64,000 nucleotides of DNA, taken from contig NC_135720.1 of assembly GCF_964656455.1 (NCBI RefSeq), positions 103,986,696 through 104,050,695 on the forward strand, in the 5' to 3' direction. Below the pieces are notes generated by a model. It did no database searches, was not told where the DNA came from, and worked only from the letters and a program-made list of their open reading frames with translations. Source of the DNA: Halichoerus grypus (lineage: Eukaryota > Chordata > Mammalia > Carnivora > Phocidae). Each line of letters opens with the position of its first letter. The first letter of the stretch is position 1. Position numbers and translations under genes: made by a program. This document shows positions 1-11,984 of the stretch, one piece after another.

Positions 1-1320
1 AATTATTTCTTTGATAATTTCTTTTCTGTCTGTCCCTCCCACTCCTATCTCCCTCTCTCTCTGTCTGTCTTCTTCCTTCCCTCCATCTGTCTCTACTTCT
101 GTCTGTCCATCTCCCTTTCCCCCCTTTTCTCTTGAATTGATGTTATTCAGTTGTTATATCTCTTGAACTGGTCCTACAACTTTCTTACCTTGTATATCCA
201 TTTCCTATTCTTTTATCCTTTCTGTCTTTTTCCTAGGAGATTATCCTTAACTTTCTCTTCTGAACTTTTCATTTTTTAATTTTTATAGTTGTGATTTTAA
301 TTTCCAAGAGCTTTTTTGTTGTTGTTGTTTTCTGAATATTTCTTTTACTTACTTGTTTTTAAAAAAAAGCCCTCTTGTGTCTTTTTGTGGATGTAATATC
401 TCCACAAGAATATTTGTGATTATGTGAAGCTTTTTTTTACTCCCTTTATGTTCTTTGTTTCGTTTTAGTTCCTATTTATTCTCTTTGTTCTGGTTAACAT
501 CTTTTATGTTAGAGTCTTTTCTTATCATCTGGTGATTTTTAGCTGCCTAGTTATATTTAAGACCAAGGCACCAAAATGTATGTGCAGTAGAACTTTATTG
601 TAGGGTAATTAGATGTTGGTCTGGCCATTTTTGTGGGACATCCCTCAAGAATTCCATTAACTGTTGATTTCTGTTCTCTTAGACTAAAAATTTCTCCAAA
701 GAAGAACCTGTCAGTCCTTTGCCTAGGGTTTCTAAGCCTGGCTGTGAGGATTTTGGTAGCTCATCAGAAGAAGGAGCCTGGGGTGGGGTGGGGTGGGGGT
801 GTGTGTCTCTCATAATTGAGTATGTAGATTTTTCCTTAGTCTTTTTTTTTCAGAATGATGTATCAGACACTTCCCCCACCCTTCCTTCTTCCTCAACATG
901 CTTGGTGTTCACAAGCACAGAATTTTTCTGGTATAATCTCCCCAAAGATGAAACTTTCATTCTTTGAAAGAGTGGTGACAGAATTGTGGCATGACTTGAA
1001 TGAGGTTAGAAAAGAGATTTGGGGTTCTAATTGCTCCCTGTGGAAACTACAATACATTCTGGTTTTCAGTCCTACCATGCATTCCTATATTCAGTTCTCA
1101 AACTTCATCTTGGTTCTGGAGCACAAAACTGCTTGATTTTTGCTGACTTATTCACCCTAGGCTTAGGATTCTACTTCATTGTCTCCTTTGTAGCTTCCAA
1201 AGTGTTATTAACATTCTGGTCTGTTGTCATCTCCTTTCCCTTTTTCATTTTGTATTACTTTAGTAAAAATACTAAGGTAAAACTAGTATTTTTACCTCTT
1301 TTGTCTTCAGGATAGAACAG
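1..1320 (-). mobile_element. Old L1 (L1M-type) 5' untranslated region, antisense
   Basis: Read on the plus strand, this stretch resembles the inverted 5' region of mammalian L1M elements. Landmarks are the phrase around 'aatttccaagagc' near 300, a 'gatgtaatatctcc' motif near 390, and 'atatttaagaccaagg' near 555. The rest of the element, if present, lies left of the window. No open frame longer than about 90 codons survives, and those are chance frames. The match is from memory of the family, and the right boundary just before the SINE at 1350 is uncertain. Confidence 0.6.
28..132. repeat. Pyrimidine-rich low-complexity tract
   Basis: The tract is almost all C and T on the plus strand, with repeated CTGTCTGT and CTCTCT units. 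It lies inside the L1 5' region and probably grew by slippage. It has no coding content. Confidence 0.8.
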
Positions 1321-1332
1321 AGGTAAATCATA

Positions 1333-1560
1333 TTTAAATAGACATATCTGGGGCACCTGGGTGGCTCAGTTGTTAAGCGTCTGCCTTTGGCTCAGGTCAT
1401 GATCCCAGGGTCCTGGGATCGAGCCCCGCATCGGGCTCCCTGCTCAGTGGGAAGCCTCCTTCTCCCTCTCCCACTCCCCCTGCTTGTGTTCCCTCTCTTG
1501 CTGTGTCTCTCTCTGTCAAATAAATAAATAAAATCTTAAAATTTTTTTTAAATAGACATA
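1333..1560 (+). mobile_element. CAN-SINE (tRNA-derived), full length with target-site duplication
   Basis: The body runs about 1350-1546. It starts GGGGCACCTGGGTGGCTCAG, has a pol III B-box-like GGATCGAGCCC, a CT-rich middle and an AAATAAATAAATAAAATCTT tail. The 14-bp direct repeat TTTAAATAGACATA flanks it at 1333-1346 and 1547-1560 with no mismatch, which marks L1-machinery retrotransposition. It is one of the better preserved copies here, and its late part (CCACTCCCCCTGCTTGTG) fits bear/seal-type consensus sequences as I recall them. Confidence 0.95.
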
Positions 1561-1829
1561 CCACTTCCTTCTTATGATGGAACATGTAATATTTATAATA
1601 AGTTTCATATACATGGTACAGAAAAATGAAATATGAAGAAATTTAAAAGCAAAATGAAAGAACAATAATGAGTAAAGATAAATATCTCTAAATATTGAGT
1701 TAGTAAAATCAGAGAATGAGGAAAGAATATTTGAATGTTAGTCTACACACCAGTTATTTAAATAAAATATCCCTACACCTGGGAAAGAATAACTGCTATT
1801 GTTCAATTCCTTTCTTGTTGCCATAGAAT
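1561..1829. other. Single-copy AT-rich spacer
   Basis: I recognise no repeat, gene or RNA here. The stretch separates the SINE from the L1 3' portion starting near 1830. Confidence 0.5.
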
Positions 1830-2818
1830 ATTAGAAAGGATAGTGTATGACTTCTAAGTGGCAAATACTTAAGAGTAGAATCGCCAGATCATATGGTAGG
1901 TGTATGCTTAGTTTTATTACAAACTGCCAAGTTGTTTTCTAGAGTGGCTGTCTGCTATTTAAATTCCCATCAACAATGTATGAGAGTTCTAGTTCCTATG
2001 CACCCTTATTAGTACTTGGCATTGCCAGGTTTTTGTTTTGTTTTAATTTTGTCATTCTCATAGGTGTGAAGTGGTATCTCATTGTGATTTTACTTTGCAT
2101 TTCCCTAATGATTAGTGATGTTGAACATCTTTTCATGTACTTATTTGCTATCCATAAAAGTTATGTGTCCTCAAACTTTTCCTCATTGTTTATTGTTTTC
2201 TTATTTTTGAGTTTTTTGGGTTAATTATGTTTTGGATACCAGTCCTTCAGAAGTCTTTTGTCTGATATGTGATTTGAAATTAATGTCTCCACATGTATAA
2301 CTTGTCTTTTTATTCTTTCAACAGCATCTTTTGTAGAGCAAAAATTTTTAATTTTGATGAAGTCCAGTTTATCAATTTTTTCCTTTTATGTATTATGCTT
2401 TTGATAGTGTATCTAAGGTCCCTTTGCCTATCTGAAGGTCACAAGGATTTTTTTTTTCTGTTCTAAGGGTTTGATAGTTTTCTTGTTTTACAGTTAAGTC
2501 TACTTTGAATTTTATGTAAGTTGTGAAGTATGGATTAAGATACACTCTTTTTTCTGTATATGTATGTCCAGTTGTTCTAATGCTGTTTGTTGACAAGTCT
2601 GTCATTTCTCCATTGAATTGTTTTTGCATATTTGTGAACAGTTGACTGTACTTATGTGGTTCTATTTCTGGACCCATTTTTCTGTTTCATTGGTTTTTGA
2701 GTCTGGTCTTTATTACTATACTGTCTTGATTACTGTGGCTTTATAATAAGTCTGAAAATCTCTTAAAATGAGTTGTTTAACTTTTTTTTTTTTTTTTTAC
2801 AAAATTGCTTTGGCTATT

Positions 2819-3100
2819 CTAGTTCTTATCTTTCTGTGTACAATTTAGAATTGTCTTGTTTATAAGAAATCCTGCTGAGATTTTGATTGAATTTGCCTTA
2901 AATCTATAGATTAATTTGAGGAGAATTAACATCTTAACTATATTGAGTCTTCCAACCCATGAAAATGGTCTTTTCATTTTTTTAGGTTTTTGGTTTGTTT
3001 TCTTTTTTGTCATCAGAATTTTGTAGTTCTCAGTGTACTGATTGTTCATATACTTTGTTAGAAGATTTACTCCTGTGTATTTTATTTTTTGTGGACACAT
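2819..3100 (-). pseudogene. L1 ORF2 protein fragment
   Basis: A 93-codon minus-strand open piece contains KRPFSWVGRLNIVKM followed by LKLIYRFKANSIKIS. This is the well-known 'SWIGRINIVKM...YRFNAIPIK' stretch of L1 ORF2p, downstream of the reverse-transcriptase domain. It is a remnant inside the decayed L1 and is not expected to be functional. Confidence 0.85.
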
Positions 3101-4030
3101 TACAGATAGTACTGTTTTAAAAGTTTTAGTTTCCTATTGCTCAATGCTACTATGTAGAAATCTGATTTATATTTGTATGGTGGACTGATTCTGTGACTTT
3201 GGTAAACTTAACATATTATTTCTAGGAGCTTTATTATAGATACTTTGGGATTTTCTTTATAGACAATTGTCTGCATATAGGAACAGTTTTAATTCTTCTT
3301 TTTCAATTGTATGCCCTTCCTCTCCCTCTCCTCCCCTCCCTTTTAGTCTTATAGCATTGGCTAGGATTTCTTGTACAGTGTTGAAAATGAATGGTGAGAG
3401 GAAACATTTTGCCTTGTTCACGTATTATGTGGAAAGCATTTTCTTTTGCCATGAAATGTGATTGGCAGCTATAGGTCTTTTGTAGATGTGCTTCATTGCA
3501 TTGATGATTTTCCTCTTCATTTCTAGATTGCTGAGAGTTTTTATTATGAAATGGTGTTGAATTTTGTTAAATTATTTTTCTCTATCAGTTGATAAAGACC
3601 ATGTGATAATTGTCTTAGTAGTTAATATGGTGTATTATATCCACTGATATATAAATATTGAACTAGCCTTGCATTCCTCAGATAAATTGTGCTTGGTTGT
3701 GATGTACTGTTCTTTTTATATACTGCTGAGTTCAATTTGCTCATATTTTGTTGAGGATTTTTAATCTGTGTTCATGAGGGATATTGATTTGTGATTTTCA
3801 TTTTTGTACTCTCCTTTTCTGGTGTTAGTATCAGTGTAATGCTGGCCACATAAATGAATTTAGGAAGTGTTCCTCCTCTTCTTCTGTTACTTAGGATAAA
3901 TTGTGTAGATTTGGTGTTATGTCTTACATGTTGGGTAGAATTGCCCAGTGAAACCATTTGAGCCCTGGAATTTTCTTTTTTTTTTTTCCAGAAAGATTTT
4001 AAAGTACATATGTAATTTCTTTAATTGCTA

Positions 4031-4605
4031 TGTATTCCAGGGTTTCAATGACCATGTACACATTCAGTGAATTGCTAGGACTCACAGCACTCATCATATT
4101 TGTACTCATAACTATGATTTATTGTAGATCAGCAAGGGAAAGTGACTCAAGGGGAGTCTGGAGGCATCCAGACTCAACCTTTAAAGTTCTCCCTTCTGAG
4201 AGCACAGGGCATAAAGAACATATTCTTCCAGCAATGAATTGCAGTGACACATAGGCTGTGTTTCTGCCCAGGGAAGCCTTCTTAAGACTCAAAATCTAGG
4301 ATTTTTATTGAGAACTGGTCATGTAGCCATGCCATATGTGGTTGTGTAGCCACAGCTTCCCAATTTCCAGACTCCAAGAAAGAAAGCAGATATTTACTCT
4401 AACTCATGATATTTGTACAAACAGTCTATGCAGGCTGGTACAGCAGGGCTCAATGCTCCGAGCAGGCAAAACAGCCTTGCTATATAGAGAATATCCCCAA
4501 ACCAAAAGTTTGATATGCTAGCCAAACACCAGCTCTGCAATCAGGCGCTTCTCATGATAGCAGCATCAGGCCTGCTATGTTAACTCTTTCCTGCACAATA
4601 TAGGA
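4031..4605 (-). mobile_element. Solitary LTR of an ancient endogenous retrovirus, antisense
   Basis: This non-L1 block interrupts L1 ORF2, with L1 sequence resuming at about 4606. Edges resemble TG...CA (TGTATTCC at 4031, CTGCACA at the right). Read on the minus strand it has an AATAAA polyadenylation signal near 4122 followed by GAGTGCTGTGAGTCCTAGC, a terminal phrase shared with the LTR at 23.2 kb. It has no internal retroviral genes. The family name is not certain, and ERV1 or ERVL affiliation is undecided. Confidence 0.65.
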
Positions 4606-5700
4606 CTATTCTGTTGTCTGTTTCTATTGAGTGAGTTTGTGTATTTTAAGGAAATGGTCCATTTCTTCTAATTTGTCAAAATTATGTTCATAGATATGAC
4701 TGTAGTATTCTCTTATTATCCTTTTATTATCTATGAGTTCTATTATGATAGTTCTTCCTGCATTTCTTGTTTAAACTGGCAAGAGCATTATCAATTTCAT
4801 TGATCTTTCCAAAGAAATCATTTTTGTTTTCATTGATTTTTCTCTGTTGCTGTTTTGTTTTCAATTTCATTGATTTCTGCTCTTTATTATATCTTTCATT
4901 TTGCTTGCTTTTGGTTTACTTCTCATTTCTTCTGATGGAATCCTTAGATTATTGATTTAAGACCTTCTTTTCAAATATATGTATTTAATGCTATGCATTT
5001 CTCACTTAGCACTGCTTTAGGTATATCCCACAAATTTTGGTTTGTATTTACATTTTCATTTAGTTAAAAATATTTCTTAATTTCCTTAAGACATCCTCTT
5101 TGACTCATGGATTGTTTAGAAATTTGTTTTATTTCTCATTATTTGAGAATATTTTCTAGTTATGTTTCTTTTATTTTCTACTTTAATTTACTTCCAGTCA
5201 GAGAAAATATTTTGTAAGATTTCAATATTTTGTAAAATTTGTTTAATGACCTTGACTGTGGTTTGTATATGTGAATTTCCATTTGCTCTTGAAAAAAATG
5301 TGTATTTTGTTGTTGAGTATATAATAAATGTGTTCTAAATGTCTTTTAGGTCAAGTTGTTTCATGGTGGTGTTCAGGTCTTACATATCCTGCTGATTTTC
5401 TATCAACTTGTTCTATTAATTACTTGATAAAAGTGTGTTAAATTGTCCATATTTCTTTCTTTCTCCTGTCAGTTCAATCAGTATTTGCTTTATGTGTTTT
5501 GATGCTCTGTTGTTAGGTGCATACACATTTAAGATTGTTACATCTTCATGATGAAGTAATGTTTTTCTTTATTCCTTGTTTTGATACTCATTTACTCCTG
5601 ATTAGTGTTTGAATGTTATGTCTTTGTTTCATCTGTTTACTTTTAAGCTATCTATATCACTTTAGTTAAAGTGGGTTTGTCTTTCTTTTTGATGCCTTTA

Positions 5701-6838
5701 CTTAAATGGACTAGGAAGAAATTTGTATTTTTGTATTCATAATTGAAGTAAAAAGAAATGTTTGGGGATTAACCAGGAATTGAGGTTGTTACTGGATTTT
5801 TATTTTAAGATGTGGTTGTAATTGTATTGTACCACTGGACCACAGTGCCCAGGAAAGTAATAAAAAGAATCAGAAAACTCTGAGAGCAGTTACAGGTTGT
5901 CTTTTCTGAGGCTTGGTTACAGACTTTGGGTAAAACTTCTTTTAGCACTCTCCATCCCTAGGGTTCCTAATCACAATAAGCATTGTCACTGCTCAGGTTC
6001 AGGACTGTTTTGATCACTGACAATTTGAATTGCAGGCAGAAGGCTAACAGCATTCATAGATACTATGTAGATATTTTTTGGGGTATGATTTTTTAGTAGC
6101 AAATAAAAGTCATGTGAAACCCACAACCTTTTCTTTTTCTGTTGGTGCTCTGTAACCTCTTTTATGTTACCATTAATATAATCACATTAGGTCCAGCTCA
6201 GAGCCTGTGTCTGCCTTATATCTTTTCTCTTTCATTTGTACTCCCATACATTCCTTACAGTTTTGTGGAACTAATTTTTCTGGGAACATGCACACAATCA
6301 CAAATATTCATCTGTGTGTTTATGGAAATGGAACTTTAGACTTTCAAATGCAAATCTCAGGCTTGTGCACTAATTGTATATTCTGGTCTTTGTCTAGAAC
6401 TTTTATCAAGGCTGTGTACAAAGTAAATTATCTGTAATCTTTCTTCAGATTATTTTGTCCTTTCAAATGGCTTTAAATAAGATTGATACACTGAGGATAA
6501 ATTTATATTTTTAGACCACACTTCTTTCCTGATTTCCAGGCTGTGATATGGGTTGGCTGCCTACTTGACATCTTCATTTGGATGTTTAGTAGCTTAAAAT
6601 AACATCCATGATTCCGTCTACTAAACATTCTTCTTTTCTACTTTTTTCATCTCAGTTTGATGTCAGACTCCTTAGCATAATTCTTAATTGTTTTCTTTCC
6701 CTTATATTCTATACCTACTTTATCAGCAAGTCCTTTCACCCTCACCCATATCATCATCTTCATAATATGCTTAAGTCATGGTACTGTTTTCTAACTTGAG
6801 AAGTTTCTATTTATAAATATTTACTTCTTGTAAGATTC
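5701..6838. other. Single-copy DNA, no recognised gene
   Basis: The region is AT-rich with several short chance frames (for example 6142-6339) that lack recognisable motifs. I see no repeat family or RNA gene. Confidence 0.5.
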
Positions 6839-7062
6839 AACAGCATATAGTGGTTAAGATCATAGACAAAGTAGCCAGACTACATGGGTTAAAATTCTAG
6901 TTTTGGAGTATTCTAATTGTGTGATCTTTGTCATGTTTTTTAACCTCTGTGTGTCTCAGTTTCCTCACTTCAAAATAGGGATGCAATACTTATCTTAAAC
7001 AGTTGCCATGAGAATTAAAGAATTAATATTTATAATATTCTTAGAAGAGTGTACCTATTTGT
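6839..7062 (+). mobile_element. MIR SINE
   Basis: It begins ACAGCATATAGTGGTTAAGA, followed by a CAGACTACATGGGTT stretch, 'gtgtgatctttg', and the conserved core 'tctcagtttcctca'. It ends in the 'attaaagaattaatat' region. These follow the MIR consensus in order. It is ancient and has no direct repeats left. Confidence 0.9.
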
Positions 7063-7144
7063 TAGTTAAAAATATATTTATCCCCTTCAGTCTCTTTTCC
7101 GAGGAGTAACCATGTTTTACTTTAAAAATATAAACTAATTTTTT

Positions 7145-7620
7145 TTTCATTCCTATACTCAAAAACATTTTAGTGGCTTCCTATTCTACAAGTAAAAATC
7201 AAACTTCTTACAATATCCTTCATGAGCTGGTCCTATTTACTTCTCATATCTACCTCCTGCCTGTCTTGCCTGCTCTCATACCATTTTAGCCACACTGTCC
7301 TTTTTACTGTTTTTTAAACACAGGAATCACATTCCTACCTCAGACCATTGAAAACATTCTCCCTCTCCCTCACAACTCTTTATTCTCATACCCCTTTATT
7401 TTCCTGTACAGCAGTTATCATTATATGGAATGATATTTAGCAATATACGTCTTTTGTCCTCTGGTTTATTTCCTATCTTCTCCACTAATGTGTAAGCTCC
7501 CTGAGAGCAGAGACTTTGTATATGTTTGTATGTAATTCCTAATGCTTCCAACAGTGCTTGGCATATGCTGAAAGTTCCTTGTTTATTGAATGATGGAGTT
7601 AATGAATGAATGAATGAAAT
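7145..7620 (+). mobile_element. LINE2 (L2) 3' end
   Basis: The order is the typical L2 3' end. 'ttagtggcttcctatt' comes first, then 'catgagctggtcc', 'agccacactgtcc', 'taagctccctgagagcagagac', 'cagtgcttggcata', and a terminal TGAATGAATGAATGAA repeat at about 7601-7618. L2 has been inactive since early mammals, so this is an ancient fossil. 'tgagctggtcc' corresponds to sequence just beyond the end of the L2 ORF. Confidence 0.88.
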
Positions 7621-7941
7621 ACAATTTTATTGTCTACATTCATTCCCTGGTCAGTGCAACCTTGGATATCTGGAAGTTTTTGCTCAGTGTCTGTTTAAAA
7701 TAATCATAGATGTTTAGAGTTGGGAGGACATTTGAGATAATCACATTTCATTACTTTTTTAAAAATTAAAGACAATGAGTAGAGGCAGAGTTAGGAAAAG
7801 TATCCACATCTTATAACTGTTTGTCCTTTTTGCTATAACACATTTCCTTCCTAAACTATGTGGTGATAGTGGTGGTCCAGGCTGAGATCTAAATTCACTG
7901 TTGGGTTTCATAGCAAATAATAGCATCATATTTTCCTATTT
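7621..7941. other. Single-copy spacer
   Basis: I recognise nothing between the L2 3' end and the next SINE. Confidence 0.45.
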
Positions 7942-8174
7942 TAAATCCACATTACTTTTGGGATGCCTGGGTGGCTCAGTTGGTTAAGTGCCTGCCTTTG
8001 GCTCCGGTCATGATCCCAGAGTCCTGGGATCGAGTCCCACATCCGGCTCCTTGGTTGGCGGGGAGCCTGCTTCTCCCTCTGTCTGCCGCTCTTCCTGCTT
8101 GTGCTCTTTCTCTCTCTCTTTGACAAATAAATAAATAAATAAAATCTTTAAAAAAATAAATCCACATTGCTTTT
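7942..8174 (+). mobile_element. CAN-SINE with 18-bp target-site duplication
   Basis: The body is 7960-8156, with head GGGATGCCTGGGTGGCTCAG, B-box-like GGATCGAGTCCC, CT-rich region and AAATAAATAAATAAATAAA tail. Flanks at 7942-7959 and 8157-8174 read TAAATCCACATT(A/G)CTTTT, differing at one base. Confidence 0.95.
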
Positions 8175-8838
8175 TATATCCTGGTAGAAGTCAGTATGTT
8201 TTCTTTATTCTTAAGAGTAAATGCATTTCATAATTTGGAGAGAATTAACAATGTAGCTGGTTAACTTAGTTGCAAGGTTACACTCTGTTTCCTGTTCTGA
8301 TCTTCGATATGTGTAAGAAAAAAATATTTAGATAATATTTTCATGTAAACTTATCAGTTTAACATATTTCCCTTTGTTTGGTGATGAAATAGTCTTTTTG
8401 AGAAAATTATTTGAAATTTGTCAAACAGAAAAGTTTACATTTTTGCTGAATGTCACATCTTGAATATCTATTTTACCCTTAGTTGTCATGCTTTATAATC
8501 AAAAGAAGTCGTGATGGGAGTACCACGCTTCCAGACCTTCCACATAGGAAGGTGATTTGGAGCCATTGTACTATATGGATTGACAGTTGATGAGCAGTAT
8601 AAATCTTGCTGTGATCTGTATTCTTGCCCAGAACTTTACTTATCTTTATTGTGTTTGGAAAGGTTGGTATCTTTTTTCCAGCCATGACCTCACAATGAAA
8701 TACTTCATGCTATAGCAAAGTCCATTATAATGGGGTTCCAGTATAAATCACTTTATAGTTTAGATTAATATAATATTCATTGGCTTGGAAGTTAATGATG
8801 CTTTCCTACTTGTGAATGATTATGTTTCAGAAATTCAC
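8175..8838. other. Single-copy DNA
   Basis: I see no recognisable gene or repeat, only AT-rich sequence with short chance frames. Confidence 0.45.
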
Positions 8839-9475
8839 TTGTATTGATTGAAAACCTAAATGTAAGAGCTAAAACTATGTAACTCTTAGAAGAAAACATA
8901 GGAAAAATGTTTATGACATTGAATTTGGCAGTGATTTCTTGCATATGGCACCAAAAGCAGAGGAAACAAAAGAAAAAATAGATAAATTGGACTTTATCAA
9001 ATTTTAAAACTTTTGCATGCCAAGGAACTCTATCAAAACAATGAGTGGAAGAAAATATTTGCAAGTCATATGATAAGGAGTTAATATCCAGACTATATCA
9101 AGAATTCCTGCAACTCAACAACACAGAAGAAAGCAATCCATTTGAAAAATGGCCAAAGGACTTGAATAGACCTTTCTCCCAAGAAGATGTACAAATGGCC
9201 AATAAGAGTATGAAAAGATGCTTAACATCATTAATCGTCAGAGAAATGCAAGTCAAAACCACAATTAGGTACCACTTCATACCCATTAGAATGGCTGTTG
9301 TCCAAACAAGAACAACAACAACAACAACAACACAACAATGCCCCAAAACAGAAAATAAAAAGCCATGGCCAGGATGTGGAGAAATTGGAATGTTTGTGCA
9401 TTGGTGGTAGGAATGTAAAATGCTGCAGTTGCTGTGGAAAATGGTGTGGTGGTTCCTCAAAAATTAAAAATATAT
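8839..9475 (+). mobile_element. L1 ORF2 C-terminal fragment, sense
   Basis: The plus-strand sequence runs through the distal L1 ORF2 region, from 'ttagaagaaaacatagg' near 8885 to 'gttcctcaaaaattaaaaat' near 9470. Both the 5' part and the 3' UTR are missing. It is one of the few sense-oriented L1 pieces here. A CAA-repeat expansion (9309-9336) lies inside. Confidence 0.9.
9045..9410 (+). pseudogene. L1 ORF2p C-terminal remnant
   Basis: The 121-codon frame contains FEKWPKDLNRPFSQEDVQMA and then MKRCLTSLIVREMQ, the conserved ORF2p C-terminal segment normally read as KWAKDLNRHFSKEDIQMAN. Later codons are disturbed by the CAA expansion, although PWPGCGEIGMFVHWW still resembles the expected next segment. 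It is a transposon fossil, not a host gene. Confidence 0.88.
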
Positions 9476-9788
9476 TACTGTTTCTAAGAAGTTACTCCTT
9501 TCCCCTAATAATATTTGGATTAGTATTTACACACTTGTTTCTCAGTAATGCTACTTGGGCATTCAGGGTTTCATAAGAGAATTTATTCTGGTTTTTGGTA
9601 CTTTTGGTGGAAAGGAAGACATATTTATAGAGAATGTAATACAGTTTGTTCTTTACCAATAATTTAAATTCTAAGATATTACAACTATTCATAAGTATTT
9701 TTAAACAGGAGTTTTTAGTTTTCAGCTATTTAATTTAAGATATTGGCTCATTAAAATTCCTTTATTGACTGAGGAAAATCTGTTTCAG

Positions 9789-9790
<2 letters not shown>
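9476..9790. other. Single-copy DNA
   Basis: I recognise nothing in this AT-rich stretch. Confidence 0.4.

Positions 9791-9824
<34 letters not shown>
9791..9824 (+). repeat. (GT)17 microsatellite
   Basis: An uninterrupted GT dinucleotide run of 34 bases. It is likely length-polymorphic. Confidence 0.98.
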
Positions 9825-9827
<3 letters not shown>

Positions 9828-10855
9828 TTTATCCCTTTAACAGCAGTATAAAATATTTTATTCGTAATTATATATAAAGCATTTGATGATCTTCGTTACA
9901 TGCTTTCTTCCTTGTGTTAATTTTAATTTCTTTCCCTTCTCTCTTTCTAATCTAAGATAATTTCTGTGTCCTTTTTTAAAATCTGAAAAAAATTCCAAAG
10001 AGAGAGATTTTGGGGCGGTTAGGGCAAATTTTGCATGATGTTTGGTTTACTTGGCTGTCTTATTTTATTAAGAAAGGGTTTGTATCATATTGAAGTATTT
10101 CTAGGGGTTTTAAGAGCATGAGACTATTTAGTTCTCTACAAACCCATTGTACCGTAGAGGAGCCTCCAATCAACAGAGATCTCCTTGGAGTACTTGTCAT
10201 TTAACTGAAGAAAATTATAAATTGGATATAAAGGTGTAGTAACTTGATATCTAGCTATAATTTGTTTACACTTTTAAAGTCTTCAAGTATAATAATTTTA
10301 AATTGTAATGCTGTAGGAATAGTGATTAAATTAGGTAAAGAAAGAAAACCTATTGTATTTCCACCAAAGACTTGAAAAAACTCAATAATTGTTTAACTTG
10401 AAAATAAGTATTCAGCCAGTAAAACATTAGAAATTGAAGTCTTCTGCTTTTCTTCAACAACATTGATGTGGCTTACCAAAGGATTAAATAATTTTAAATA
10501 ACTGAACAAGTAATCATTATTTACTCATGAATGTTTTATCCAAGAGTTGAAAATACATAGGTAACAGTTTAAAAGAAGATGTTTGGGGTTTTTATAGGTT
10601 TAAAAAGAGGATACTTGTTACACCATCATAGCTGATTTAGAACTGGGTACATATGTAGTGAATATCTTCCAAGGACTAGTCAATAATTTTTTTTTAATAA
10701 TAGACTGAGATTGAGTCCACTTACTTTATTTTTTTTAGGAATATGTCTGAGCCTGACAATTCAGGGAAGCTATTTTGAATGTAATTTATAGTTTTAGCCA
10801 TACTATTCTAGAAGATGTACAGGAAGGTAAACCATTTTCCCGTAGGGTGGCTGTC
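9825..10855. other. Single-copy DNA
   Basis: No repeat family recognised. A pyrimidine tract ending in TTTTTTTTAG near 10738 looks like a splice acceptor, but I could not pair it with a convincing coding exon. Confidence 0.45.
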
Positions 10856-11110
10856 ACTACAGTGCAGTGGGGCACGACGCGGGCTTACAGTCAGTCTGGG
10901 ATTCGGTGGAGGGTAAGCCACTTACTGGTTGGGTGTTCTTGGAATAGTTGAGGCCTCAGGGACTCTGTTTTCTCATATTCAAAATGTGACTTACAGTTCT
11001 CTCAATGATAAAGACTGTTTGGAAGGAGTAAATGACATAATACATGCAAAAGTATTTAGAATGCCATTTCTGGATCATAGTACTCAGTACGTGTCAAATA
11101 GTATTTTTGG
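10856..11110 (+). mobile_element. MIR SINE, degraded
   Basis: The order is 'cagtgcagtggggca', 'gccacttactggtt', a loose 'ctctgttttctcat' core, then 'aatgacataatacatgcaaaagtatttagaatgcc', matching the MIR tail (AATACATGTAAAGCGCTTAGAA). Several indels make the edges approximate. Confidence 0.75.
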
Positions 11111-11599
11111 TGTGGTATTTTGATGTTGCAGAATGCATGGCTCGTATCTTATTCTGTGTATTGCATGCTAAGGTGGCAGTATTCCCTCTCAGAATGGAAA
11201 AACCCAGCTAAATCAGAAAACTGCTCTCTTAGTGTAAGCTGATTTATACTTCTCCTGGGAAAAATAATGAGTTTAAAGGCTTTTAGCTGCTGCATTGATA
11301 CACAGTCCCAAGAAGTTCATTTTAAAAAAAGTTGCTTCAGTGAAAATGATTATTGCAATAATAAATAAAAGTAATAAAAAACTGAAACCAGTAATATTTA
11401 AAAAAAGCTTATTTCTTTTAAAAATTCACAACTTATATAACAGGAGGCCATGATTTTGATTTTACATACGATTTTTTTAAATGTTAGTATTCATCCTAGC
11501 ACATTTTAGAGGGTTAATTCATTAATGTAAATGCATTTGTGCAGGATTATTCTCATCACAGTGTTATAATCTCAATGAACCTGTTGGTAAATTGATTAT
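11111..11599. other. Single-copy DNA
   Basis: AT-rich with no recognised feature. Confidence 0.4.
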
Positions 11600-11984
11600 A
11601 AAGAATCTATAAGAAGCAATAGGGTGTGTGTGTGGGTGAAGAAATGTAAGGAATTGACTCGTGTGGTTATGGAGGTTGGCAAGTAAGGCTGGAAGCTGCT
11701 GTAGAACCAGGAACAGCTGATGTTTCAGTTTGAAGGCCGTCGGGAAGGGCCTATAATCTAGTCAAAGCCTATCAGGTGGGAGAATTCTGTATTCCTTGCA
11801 AGAAGGTCAGCCTTTTGGGCCTTCACCTGATTGCCCACTGTAGAGGGCAGTCTGCTTTTTTCAGTCTACCAATTTAAATGTTGTTATCCAACAACACCTT
11901 CAGAGAAACATCCAGAATTATGTTTAACTAAGTATTTGGGCATTCCCTGGCACAGTCAAGGTGACACGTAAAATTCACCATCAC
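11600..11984 (-). mobile_element. MLT2-type ERVL LTR, antisense
   Basis: The right end reads 'gtttaactaagtatttggg...cacagtcaaggtgacacgtaaaattcaccatcac'. This is the reverse complement of the MLT2 LTR start (TGTGATGGTTAATTTTATGTGTCAACTTG...), with about one change per seven bases. Upstream, 'agtctaccaatttaaatg' and 'aacaccttcagagaaaca' also fit. The left edge is approximate. It is an ancient non-coding retroviral remnant. Confidence 0.8.

Larger units (their letters stand above)
1830..5700 (-). mobile_element. L1M ORF2 region, antisense, 5'-truncated and split by an LTR
   Basis: On the plus strand the 3' end comes first: 'gatcatatggtagg' near 1888 and 'catttccctaatgattagtgatgttgaac' around 2097 are hallmarks of inverted L1 ORF2 C-terminal coding. 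It continues through reverse-transcriptase and endonuclease regions to about 5700, where 'gatgctctgttgttaggtgc' near 5500 marks endonuclease-coding sequence. Frameshifts and stops break it into short frames. An antisense LTR occupies about 4031-4605, with L1 sequence resuming on both sides. No ORF1 or 5' UTR is seen, so the insertion was 5'-truncated. Confidence 0.88.

Noticed and set aside
1350..1546. tRNA-like gene in the SINE heads
   Set aside because: A- and B-box-like sequences are present, but the tRNA fold is lost. All copies have the SINE body, tail and duplications, so they are retrotransposons and not tRNA genes.
10715..10780. Pyrimidine tract plus AG at 10738, with a frame NMSEPDNSGKLF and a stop
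   Set aside because: No donor, no gene match and low complexity upstream; such sites are frequent in T-rich DNA.
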